Source of the DNA: Acidovorax sp. CF316
GTDB taxonomy: Bacteria; Pseudomonadota; Gammaproteobacteria; Burkholderiales; Burkholderiaceae_C
DNA length: 47,183 bases
Assembly (NCBI RefSeq): GCF_000276605.1
Contig: NZ_AKJX01000133.1
Coordinates: forward strand, 1-47,183
Direction: 5' to 3'
The notes beneath the pieces were generated by a model. That model saw only the letters and a program-made list of their open reading frames with translations. It was not told the origin of the DNA and ran no database searches. The translations under genes and the position numbers were made by a program. Below are positions 8,165 to 15,593 of this stretch, one piece after another; position 1 is the first letter of the stretch; each line of letters starts with the position of its first letter.

Positions 8165-8746
8165 ATGGTGGTGGATGAAGAGCGCGTCTCTGGGGCCCGC
8201 ACCGATGGGTTGCGCTTGGCCGAATGCCCGCCAGGCCAGGCGCCCGCATGGACCGCGCACGACCGCAGTTTTGTGGTGGAGGGCGAGCTGGTGCCGCACC
8301 TTGTGGATGGCCGGTTGGGCTATGGCATCACCAGCGTCGCGCCGTATGTGAAAACCTATGCGGACGAGGAGGGCGGTGCCGCAGGGCCGGACGACGGTGA
8401 GGCTGCCTGCCACTCCGTGGTCGCCTACCTGGGCGGGCAGCCGGCTGGCGAGATCGTCCTGGCACGGCACTGGAACGGGTACGCCTGTGTCCATGACCTG
8501 GTGGTCGGCCAGGCCTTTCGGCGCCGGGGCGTGGCCCGGGCCCTGGTGGAGCATGCGATCGCCTGGTCGCGTGCCCAGCAGTTGGCGGGCGTCACGCTGG
8601 AAACGCAGAACAACAACGTGGCGGCCTGCCGCTGGTACGCGGCCTGCGGGTTCAGGCTGGAGGGTTTCGATTACGGCCTGTACCAGGCGCTGGCGCCCGG
8701 CACGCGGGAGGTGGCCCTGTTCTGGTACTGGCGCGCGCCCCACTGA
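8165..8746 (+). CDS. GNAT family N-acetyltransferase, streptothricin-acetyltransferase-like
   Basis: A 193-residue acetyltransferase. The acetyl-CoA binding motif A is VHDLVVGQAFRRRGVARALV. It is followed by AIAWSRAQQLAGVTLETQNN and CRWYAACGFRLEGFDYGLY, then VALFWYWRAP. This C-terminal layout (LETQ-N-N-AC-FY-CGF and a final FWY) matches Sat-type streptothricin acetyltransferases and their many non-resistance relatives. An AAGGAT ribosome site precedes the ATG. It is divergent from the lysE-like gene, sharing a 138-bp promoter region. Whether it confers antibiotic resistance cannot be told from sequence. Confidence 0.88.
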   Translation: MVVDEERVSGARTDGLRLAECPPGQAPAWTAHDRSFVVEGELVPHLVDGRLGYGITSVAPYVKTYADEEGGAAGPDDGEAACHSVVAYLGGQPAGEIVLARHWNGYACVHDLVVGQAFRRRGVARALVEHAIAWSRAQQLAGVTLETQNNNVAACRWYAACGFRLEGFDYGLYQALAPGTREVALFWYWRAPH

Positions 8747-8896
8747 GGGTGCCGCCTTGGCGTTTCTGCGCCACGGGGCGTGGTCCTGTCATGCGGGGCC
8801 GCTATAGTGCCAGGGCATGCCATGCCCGGACTGGGGCATGGCTTGGGCTGCCCGCAGCCACACCACCACAAGCCGCCAGAAAAGACCGCCCCACCG

Positions 8897-9706
8897 ATGC
8901 CCGGATCCCACCTCGACGCCCCGCTGTTCATCAAGGACATCTACGAAACCCAGGTCGATACCGCCAAGACCTCGTTCTTCTTCAACGATGGCGGCATGCC
9001 GGTCTACCTGAGCGAGGCGCCTGCGGATGTCACGCCGCTCGTGCCGGCCGCCACAGACCCGGCCCTGGCCGTGGGCAACGAGTACCTGGTGGCCGACGTA
9101 TTGGGTGTGGCATCCAATCCGCCCTATGGGGTGGAGACGCAGCTGGGCTTTGCGGCCGAGGAGGTGGTGTTTGCACCCCTGTGGGCCACGCGCAGCATCG
9201 CGGCGGCCTTTGGCATCACCCTGGTGGAGCCCGGGCAGGCCGTGCGGATCGAAAGCCCGGTCACCGAACTGCAGCAGGTGGAGTACGAATACGGTGTGTT
9301 CGCCGGCCACTGGTCGCCCTACCAGGGCACGGGCGACGCCTTGCTCAGCGTGGTCTGCACCGACCTGGAGCACCATGATTTTCCGCATGTGTTCGCCTCC
9401 ACCGACCCCACCCAGCCGCTGGTGATCTCGGTGGGCCGCTACTGGCCGGCGCTGGGCAAGATACGCTTGGCCGACCTGTGGGTGCCGCGCGGCAGTGCGC
9501 TGTATGTACCGCCCAAGCCAGCCAGCAGCGACCCGGCTGCCGTGGTCGACCTGCACAACAACCGCAACTCGGCGCGTGCCTGCTGGGGCGACATCCGCCA
9601 GAACAGCATCACCACGCACACGCTGCTGCAGACCGAGGGCGGCTTCTTCTACTGGTACTGGAATGGGATCGCGACCGTGCACAGCCGCCCGGTCGCGGTA
9701 AGCTGA
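8897..9706 (+). CDS. conserved-looking cytoplasmic protein of unknown function
   Basis: A 269-residue acidic protein beginning MPGSHLDAPLFIKDIYETQV. I do not recognise the family. It has no signal peptide or membrane segment and is rich in Trp/Tyr toward the end (GGFFYWYWNGIATVHSRP). Good codon bias across the whole frame argues that it is real. The frame is open upstream to a GTG at 8780, but that part covers a palindromic GGGCATGCCATGCCC region and has poor coding character. It lies just upstream of the broken GGDEF gene (27-bp gap) and could be co-transcribed with it. Confidence 0.75.
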   Translation: MPGSHLDAPLFIKDIYETQVDTAKTSFFFNDGGMPVYLSEAPADVTPLVPAATDPALAVGNEYLVADVLGVASNPPYGVETQLGFAAEEVVFAPLWATRSIAAAFGITLVEPGQAVRIESPVTELQQVEYEYGVFAGHWSPYQGTGDALLSVVCTDLEHHDFPHVFASTDPTQPLVISVGRYWPALGKIRLADLWVPRGSALYVPPKPASSDPAAVVDLHNNRNSARACWGDIRQNSITTHTLLQTEGGFFYWYWNGIATVHSRPVAVS

Positions 9707-9733
9707 GCCCGGGCCAGGAAGCGACAGCGAGCA

Positions 9734-10958
9734 ATGACCATGGACATGTCCCACGTGAAGGGACTCGGTGGCGACGACAGCGACAGCGTGGTCTACAAGA
9801 CCCTGCTCGAATCGACCCGCGCCATCCCCTGGAAGATCGATTGGGCGACGATGAAGTTCGCCTACATCGGCCCGCAGATCGAGCCGCTCCTGGGCTGGCG
9901 CCAGGACAGCTGGTTCACGGTGGACGACTAGGGCCTGTTCACACTAATTTCGGGGATCGCGTTGGCCGGCCTGGGGGCTGGATGCAAGGCGCCCGCGCGC
10001 AGCAAGGTGTGCACCTTGCAAGCGCGGGCAACGCCGCAGACGGCCCCCAGGCCGGACAACCCGAAGGGAAGACCCTTGCCTGCGCGCCACTCGTCGTTGC
10101 GCTCCTTGCGTGTGCAAGGGCACACGCTGCGTCGCGCGCCTAGAATGGCACGCTGGCAAGGGCCTTCGCGACCCCGAAATTAGTGTGAACAGCCCCTAGG
10201 CCACGCGCATGCACCCCGAGGACCGCGACTACGTGGTCAACTTCTGCGTGGCCCAATCCCAGGCCGGCGTGGACCACGAGGCCGACTACCGCGCCCTCAC
10301 CAAGGACAACGGCTATGTGTGGATACGCGACGTGGTCCACGTGGTGCGCAAGCCCGATGGCCAGGTGGAGGCACTGATCGGCTTCATGTTCGACATCACC
10401 GAGCGCAAGAAGACCGAGGAAAAGCTGCTCGCCCTGCAAAAGGAACTCGAAGCCCTGTCGTTCAAGGACGGCCTGACCAACATCGCCAACCGGCGCCGCT
10501 TCAACTCCGCCATCGAGCTGGAGTGGGATCGCGCGCGCAAGGCCGGCACGCCGCTGTCCGTGCTCATGCTCGACATCGACTTCTTCAAGCAGTACAACGA
10601 CCTGTACGGTCACATCCAGGGCGATGAGTGCCTGATCAACATCGCCCAGACACTGAGCCTGGCGCTGGAGAACCCGCGCGACCTGGTGGCGCGCTTTGGC
10701 GGCGAGGAGTTCATCATCCTGTTGCCTGGTGCCGATGCCGCCACCGCCCTCAAGGTGGCCGAGCGCTGCCAGCGCCTGATCCAGAAGCAGGCCATTGCCC
10801 ATGCCCAGTCACCGCACGATCAGCGCGTGACGCTGAGCATCGGCGTGGGTACCTCCACGCCGGGTGGCTACGCCAAGCCTGCGGACTTCATCGATGCCGT
10901 GGACCAGCGGCTGTATGCGGCCAAGAAGAACGGGCGCAACCGCATTGAAGTGGTGTGA
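9734..10958 (+). pseudogene. PAS-GGDEF diguanylate cyclase split by a 268-bp element
   Basis: The 5' part (9734-9929) encodes the first half of a PAS domain ending GWRQDSWFTVDD. A TAG stop follows at the element junction. The rest resumes after the element with MHPEDRDYVVNFC, a PAC segment VWIRDVVHVV, FDITERKKTEEK, and a full GGDEF domain with an RFGGEEFIILL active site and TLSIGVGTST. Removing 9930-10197 leaves 957 bp (318 codons plus stop), in frame, but the junction codon reads TAG where family members have Trp (expected TGG). A 249-residue fragment could still start at ATG 10209 and would carry an apparently intact GGDEF domain with only half the PAS sensor. Confidence 0.88.
9930..10197 (-). 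mobile_element. 268-bp inverted-terminus structured element, copy 1
   Basis: The 31-nt imperfect terminal inverted repeats run 9930-9960 (AGGGCCTGTTCACACTAATT...) and 10167-10197. The interior encodes no transposase. Read on the minus strand it is roughly 90% identical by eye to the copy at 33950-34216, with the same two long internal stems and the motif GCAACGACGAGTG (10088-10100 on the minus strand). No clear target duplication flanks it. It splits the PAS-GGDEF gene. Strand is given as the strand carrying the conserved motif, antisense to its host gene. Confidence 0.88.
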
Positions 10959-10975
10959 CGGGCTGACTGGCCGTT

Positions 10976-11614
10976 CTATGCCCGGCCTCCGAAGGTGTCG
11001 GCATCGCGCAGGCCGGCCAGAAACGCGGTGAAATCCGGCGCGAGCGCGATGACCTCAGGTTCGTCGCCATAGGTGTCGACCCATACCACGCCGGGCTCGC
11101 CTTCGGGGCCGCAGGCGCGGTAGTCGAACATGACGACGGTGTGCCCCGCGGTCGGCGTTTCCGCGAACACGAAACCCCAGGAGGGATAGCCCCAGTCCGC
11201 ATGGATGGCGTGCTCGGTGGCGATGTCGATCCCATGCTTGCCACCGATGCCGCGAATGCCGGTGATCGCAATGTGGTCAGTGGCCCAGGACGTGGGGCGG
11301 TCCACCGCAAAACAGGGGCGCCGCACGCTGCCTCCGTTCCTGGTCATCAGCAGCAGTTCGGCATAGGCCGCCGGAAACCGAAAGCCCAGCGCCTGCTGCG
11401 CCGCGTGCAGTGCGCTGCGCGCCAGCGGCGGGCCGGTGAACCAGTCCGTGCCATCGAAGAGGTCTGGGGCGCTTGCCGCTGCGCTCTGTCGGGCCAGCAG
11501 ATCGATGGCATCTGCCACGTGGCCCGCCGCGGCATCCAGTGCGGCCCGGCAGGCAGCCACAGGTGCTCCGGACGCCAAGCGAACGCGCTGCAGATCGTGA
11601 AGCGTGGACGTCAT
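10976..11614 (-). CDS. SMI1/KNR4 (SUKH)-like protein with N-terminal UBA/EF-Ts-like segment
   Basis: A 212-residue protein. Residues about 5-45 (LQRVRLASGAPVAACRAALD, then AAGHVADAIDLL) resemble the UBA-like helical module at the N-terminus of elongation factor Ts. From about residue 68 it matches the SUKH pattern: ALGFRFPAAYAELLLMTRNG, a central variable part, SWGFVFAETPTAGHTVVMFD and GEPGVVWVDT, then APDFTAFLAGL. SUKH proteins are often immunity or scaffold proteins; here no toxin gene adjoins. It converges with the GGDEF pseudogene. Family call fairly good; partner unknown. Confidence 0.78.
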   Translation of the reverse strand: MTSTLHDLQRVRLASGAPVAACRAALDAAAGHVADAIDLLARQSAAASAPDLFDGTDWFTGPPLARSALHAAQQALGFRFPAAYAELLLMTRNGGSVRRPCFAVDRPTSWATDHIAITGIRGIGGKHGIDIATEHAIHADWGYPSWGFVFAETPTAGHTVVMFDYRACGPEGEPGVVWVDTYGDEPEVIALAPDFTAFLAGLRDADTFGGRA

Positions 11615-11656
11615 GGTCGGGCCCGCCAGGTATTCATGCAGCAGCGTGCGGGCGCC

Positions 11657-12697
11657 TCATGCCAGATCCTGTGCCGATGGCAGGTACAGCCCCTCCGCCG
11701 TCGTGACCGAGCGCGCTGCGCGCACGGCCCGCGCCGTGGCGATCGCCGTCGCCTCGGCCGCCATGGTCGAGAGCACCATCATCCCCGGGTTCTTGCCCGC
11801 CACGCCTGTGCCCAGGGTGAACAGCGTGTCGCCATCGGACATGGTGTGCACCGGGTTAATGCTGCGCGCCAGGCCGTCGTGCGCGGCCACGGCCAGGCGG
11901 TGGGCCTGGGCCTTGGTGATGGTGGCATCGGTCGCGATGACGCCGATGGTGGTGTTGGTGCCGGCCAGCAGCGGCCTGGGCGGCTCCCCGCGCAGCAGGG
12001 CGCGGCGCGTGTCGCGCAGCTGGCGGCCATCGTCGGTGCGGGCGCCGGCGATCACCTGGGCGGTGTCGGGGTCGATCACATCGCCCAGGGCGTTGCAGGC
12101 GATCAGCGCGCCCACGGTGACGCCATCCACGGTGACCGATGCCGTGCCGATGCCGCCCTTCATCGCGTTCTGGATGCCGAAGATCTTGCCCACGGCCGCG
12201 CCCGTGCCCGCGCCCACATTGCCCTCGGCCGGGTCGGCGCGCGAAGCGGCCTCGCACGCGGCGTAGCCGGCCGCTGCATCGGGGCGGATGCGCATGTCGC
12301 CCACCAGCAGGTCGAACAGCACGGCGCTGGGCACCAGGGGCAGGCGGCCCACCACCACGTCGAAGCCGAAGCCGCGCTCCTCCAGCCAGCGCACCGCGCC
12401 GCTGGCCGCGTCCAGCCCCCACGAGCTGCCGCCCGCCAGCATGATGCCGTGCACCTTTTCCACCAGGTTCGACGGGTCCAGCAGGTCCGTCTCGCGCGTG
12501 CCGGGCGCGGCGCCGCGCACGTCCACGCCGCCCACCGCACCTTCGCGCGCCATGACCATGGTGCAGCCCGTGGGCCGGCGCGGGTCGGTGAAGTGGCCGA
12601 CCTCGATGCCGGGCACGCGGGTGATGCTGCCGGCGTCGTGCGATGCGCTGTGGGGGACAGGGGAGGGGGAGGTGGTCGTTGTCGTTGTGGTCGTCAT
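11657..12697 (-). CDS. P1/S58 family N-terminal-nucleophile peptidase (DmpA/NylC-like)
   Basis: A 346-residue protein with the S58 core: ITRVPGIEVGHFTDP, GIMLAGGSSWGLDAASGAV, GNVGAGTGAAVGKIFG, IACNALGDVIDP and GTNTTIGVIATDATITKAQA. In this family the precursor cleaves itself and a Thr or Ser becomes the catalytic N-terminus; the N248-T249 step in GTNTTIGV is the likely cleavage site, as in NylC. Members act as aminopeptidases, beta-peptidases or amidases on unusual substrates. The N-terminus is a low-complexity poly-Thr tract with no signal peptide, so the enzyme is probably cytoplasmic and the true start may be downstream. Confidence 0.92.
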   Translation of the reverse strand: MTTTTTTTTSPSPVPHSASHDAGSITRVPGIEVGHFTDPRRPTGCTMVMAREGAVGGVDVRGAAPGTRETDLLDPSNLVEKVHGIMLAGGSSWGLDAASGAVRWLEERGFGFDVVVGRLPLVPSAVLFDLLVGDMRIRPDAAAGYAACEAASRADPAEGNVGAGTGAAVGKIFGIQNAMKGGIGTASVTVDGVTVGALIACNALGDVIDPDTAQVIAGARTDDGRQLRDTRRALLRGEPPRPLLAGTNTTIGVIATDATITKAQAHRLAVAAHDGLARSINPVHTMSDGDTLFTLGTGVAGKNPGMMVLSTMAAEATAIATARAVRAARSVTTAEGLYLPSAQDLA

Positions 12698-12874
12698 GGC
12701 CTGTGATTATGGGCTGTGGCATGCGGGAGGCACCGCTGCGGCAAGGGATCGACCTGTTTCCGGCCGCGTTGTAACGGTGTGTTTTATGGGCTTTTGAACG
12801 TGACGGGTATCACCTGTGCCCCGGGGCCGCCGCACCACAATGGGCCGATAACACAAGAGAGAGGAAGGATCACC

Positions 12875-15535
12875 ATGGCGACACCACCCTGGCGTCGGGC
12901 TTTGGCCTGTCTGTTGCCCGCGTTGCTGGCGGGCTGGGCCTCATCCACCAGCGCCGTGCACGCGCAGAGCATCGCCACCGGCGCGCGCCACGGCCTGGCA
13001 CTCCAGGCCGACGGCAGCGTGCTGGCCTGGGGCGACAACCGGCTGGCGCAACGCGGGGCCGGCACAACCCTGTATGTGCCCACCGCGCGCGAGATCGCCT
13101 TGCCCGCCAAGGCCGTGGCCGTGCAGGCCAGTTCCACCAGCGCCCTGGTGCTGGACGACCAGGGCAACGTCTGGAGCTGGGGCACCAACCGCCGCGGCGA
13201 GCTGGGCGACGGCACGCGCACGGACCGGCCCACGCCGCGCATCGTGTTCCGCAATGCGGCCAGGATCACCATCAACGGCGGGACCTCCTCCCCCAGCTTC
13301 GTGATCGACAAGGACGGGCAGCCCTGGTGGTGGGGGCCGATGTACGCAGGGGGCGAGGTGCTGGTGCCCACCCGGGCCGCGCAGGTGCCGGCGCGCTTGG
13401 TCTCGGTGGGGCAGTACGGGCCCACCACCGCAGGGCTGGATGACAAGGGCGTGATCTGGGCCTGGGGGGAGTACGTGCCGTGCGCCGCCTCGACAGGGCC
13501 CAGCGGGCCGGTGGCCATGGCGGGCTTGCCGCCCATCGAGCGCTTTTACATCCAGCTGAGCGCCGTATGGCCGGAAGGAGTGCGGACACTCTTTTCGCGC
13601 GCGGAGGCGGTGGACACCAGCGGCCGTGCGTGGAAGTGGGGCGGAGAAGCCGGCTTCGGGCCTGGACCGGGGCCCACCTTCGGCATCGGAATGCCTTGGT
13701 ACCTCAACACCCTGTGTCCCCCTGTCCGGAGCCCGCAGGACGATCCCAGGGAGCCCTACGCGCCGAAGGCCCATTCCGAACTGGTGCGCGCGGGCACGGT
13801 CATCGAGCGTTTCATCACCTCGGATTCCGCGCAGGCGCAAGCGTCCAATGCCTACACCACGCTGGGCATCACGGCGGATGGCGAGCTGTGGCAGTGGCGT
13901 GACGAGTACAACGCCCCGCCGGGCATGACGCTGCGCCGCGAGGCCTCCAACGTGGCGGACGCCAGCCGCTATTCGACCCGGGAGCGCGAAGGCGCGCTGG
14001 GCCTGATCTACGTCACCCGGGACGGAAAGGTCTACGCCAAGGGCACCAACTACAACCTGCACCTGGGCATTGCCCGTGCGGAGGCAGACGGGGCGGAAGC
14101 GGTCTCCAGCCCGCAGAATGTCCAACTTCCTTCCGCAGCAGTGAGCGTGCATGCCAATGGAACCGGCAGCTATGCCCTGCTCAAGGACGGGACCCTGCTC
14201 GCCTGGGGCGCCGGTGCCGGGCAACTGGACCGGTTCAGCGACATCGGCTGGTATGCCGTTCCCGAGCGGCCATCGCAGGTGGCGCTGCCCTTTGCCATCG
14301 CCAGGATCGCGGTGGCGCAAGGCCGGTGGCTGGCGTTGGACACCGATGGCGGCGTCTGGAGTTCGGATGAATGGGGCTCCGGCCCGCAAGCCTCCGGTGT
14401 GCTGCGACCGACCATGGTCAGCCGCGCCAATGGCCTGCCCGCTGCACGGGCCATATCTTTGGGCGGGACCGCCAACGGCGGGAGCCTGGCCAGCATCCTG
14501 GGCGTGGATGGATCGGTCTGGACCATGGGCTCTTCGGCCGGCGTGTTCCCGCCGCCGCCTGCGCCTCGGCCTGGCCTGGACGAATATTTCTCCCAGATGC
14601 GCGTGCCCAGAAAGGTTCTGGGCTTACCGCTCTCCATTGTGCAGGTGGCCTCGGTGGGCCGGTCGTCGTATGCGCTCGATGCCTCGGGAGGCGTCTGGTT
14701 CTGGGGGCAGCATGCCTACGGCCTTGGCGGGCGCTCGGCAGCGCAACTGGGCATTGACCTGGTCGTGAACGAGCCCTACCTGCTGCCGCTGCCGCACAAG
14801 GCGGTGTCCATCCACACCAACGCCAATGACGAGGGGTTCTGCGCAGTCCTGGCCGATGGCTCGGCCCAGTGCTACGGCCGGATGTTCAACGAGCATGCGG
14901 GAAGGGCCTTTCGCCTGCATGCCCCCATCGAGGAACTGTCGATCGGCGTGGCGGAAAGGGGCCAGGGGCTCATTGCCGACGAGCGGGAGGGGACCGTGCA
15001 TTTCCGCCTGGCGGACGGCACCGTCTGGGCCTGGGGTCGGGGGCGCTACGGGCAATTGGGCAACGGCACCTTTGCCAATGCCGCAGAGCCCACGCCCGTG
15101 AACAACGATGCGGGCACCGGCGACCTGGACCTGGCCCCCGCCACGCCCAATGTGCCCACGGCCAGCCGCCCGCCGTTCCGTGTGAAGACCCGCCTGGCGG
15201 GCAACCTGCGCACGCTCTCGTTCGACGCGGATGTGTTCGGCAGCGTGGGCCTGGGTGCCGGCAACCTCTACGCCTTCGCCACCGCAGACCTGCGCACCTG
15301 GATGCAGCTCGATGGGCAGGGCCAGTGGGGCCCGTTGCGCGCAACGGTGCCCGCCGCAGCCAGCAACGTGCCGCTGGGCAGCGAAGCCCAGTCGACTCCC
15401 CTGGCCATCCTGCCGCAGTTCTCAGGCACGGGCCTGGCCGGCGTGCGGGTGTTCGTGGGCCAGGGGCGTGATGCGCAGGAAATGCTGTCCGCCCGGCGCT
15501 TTCGCGAGGTGCTGGAGCTGGCGCCCGAAGACTGA
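12875..15535 (+). CDS. secreted RCC1-repeat protein, paralogue 1
   Basis: An 886-residue protein. A strong AGGAAGGA site (12862-12869) fixes the ATG. The signal peptide is ALACLLPALLAGWASSTSAV ending HAQ. The body is built of RCC1-type blades with signatures such as GSVLAWGDNRLAQ, GNVWSWGTNRRGELGDG, TVWAWGRGRYGQLGNG and a family-specific PWWWGP, consistent with one or more beta-propellers. The C-terminal 130 residues, from FRVKTRLAGNLRTLSFDADV to ARRFREVLELAPED, are a conserved non-RCC1 module shared with the two downstream paralogues. It heads a three-gene tandem array. Exported location is predicted; function unknown (binding or adhesion are possibilities). Confidence 0.9.
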   Translation: MATPPWRRALACLLPALLAGWASSTSAVHAQSIATGARHGLALQADGSVLAWGDNRLAQRGAGTTLYVPTAREIALPAKAVAVQASSTSALVLDDQGNVWSWGTNRRGELGDGTRTDRPTPRIVFRNAARITINGGTSSPSFVIDKDGQPWWWGPMYAGGEVLVPTRAAQVPARLVSVGQYGPTTAGLDDKGVIWAWGEYVPCAASTGPSGPVAMAGLPPIERFYIQLSAVWPEGVRTLFSRAEAVDTSGRAWKWGGEAGFGPGPGPTFGIGMPWYLNTLCPPVRSPQDDPREPYAPKAHSELVRAGTVIERFITSDSAQAQASNAYTTLGITADGELWQWRDEYNAPPGMTLRREASNVADASRYSTREREGALGLIYVTRDGKVYAKGTNYNLHLGIARAEADGAEAVSSPQNVQLPSAAVSVHANGTGSYALLKDGTLLAWGAGAGQLDRFSDIGWYAVPERPSQVALPFAIARIAVAQGRWLALDTDGGVWSSDEWGSGPQASGVLRPTMVSRANGLPAARAISLGGTANGGSLASILGVDGSVWTMGSSAGVFPPPPAPRPGLDEYFSQMRVPRKVLGLPLSIVQVASVGRSSYALDASGGVWFWGQHAYGLGGRSAAQLGIDLVVNEPYLLPLPHKAVSIHTNANDEGFCAVLADGSAQCYGRMFNEHAGRAFRLHAPIEELSIGVAERGQGLIADEREGTVHFRLADGTVWAWGRGRYGQLGNGTFANAAEPTPVNNDAGTGDLDLAPATPNVPTASRPPFRVKTRLAGNLRTLSFDADVFGSVGLGAGNLYAFATADLRTWMQLDGQGQWGPLRATVPAAASNVPLGSEAQSTPLAILPQFSGTGLAGVRVFVGQGRDAQEMLSARRFREVLELAPED

Positions 15536-15593
15536 ACGCAGCGCACGCACGCATACGCCACAACCGCTACCCGCCCTTTGCCAGGACCACCGC

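Noticed and set aside
8811..8851. Palindromic GGGCATGCCATGCCC region as a regulatory operator
   Set aside because: Short GC-rich symmetry with no repeat partner and no regulator nearby; expected by chance at this base composition.
9930..10197. Typical insertion sequence with a CTAG or TA target duplication (IS5/IS630-like)
   Set aside because: CTAG occurs at both junctions of copy 1, but removing the element with one copy leaves a stop codon, and the other two copies show no such duplication; the CTAG match may be coincidental.
12662..12700. Simple-sequence (GTCGTT)n tract as a phase-variable switch for the S58 peptidase
   Set aside because: The tract only encodes the poly-Thr start and its unit length is a multiple of three, so slippage would not change the frame.
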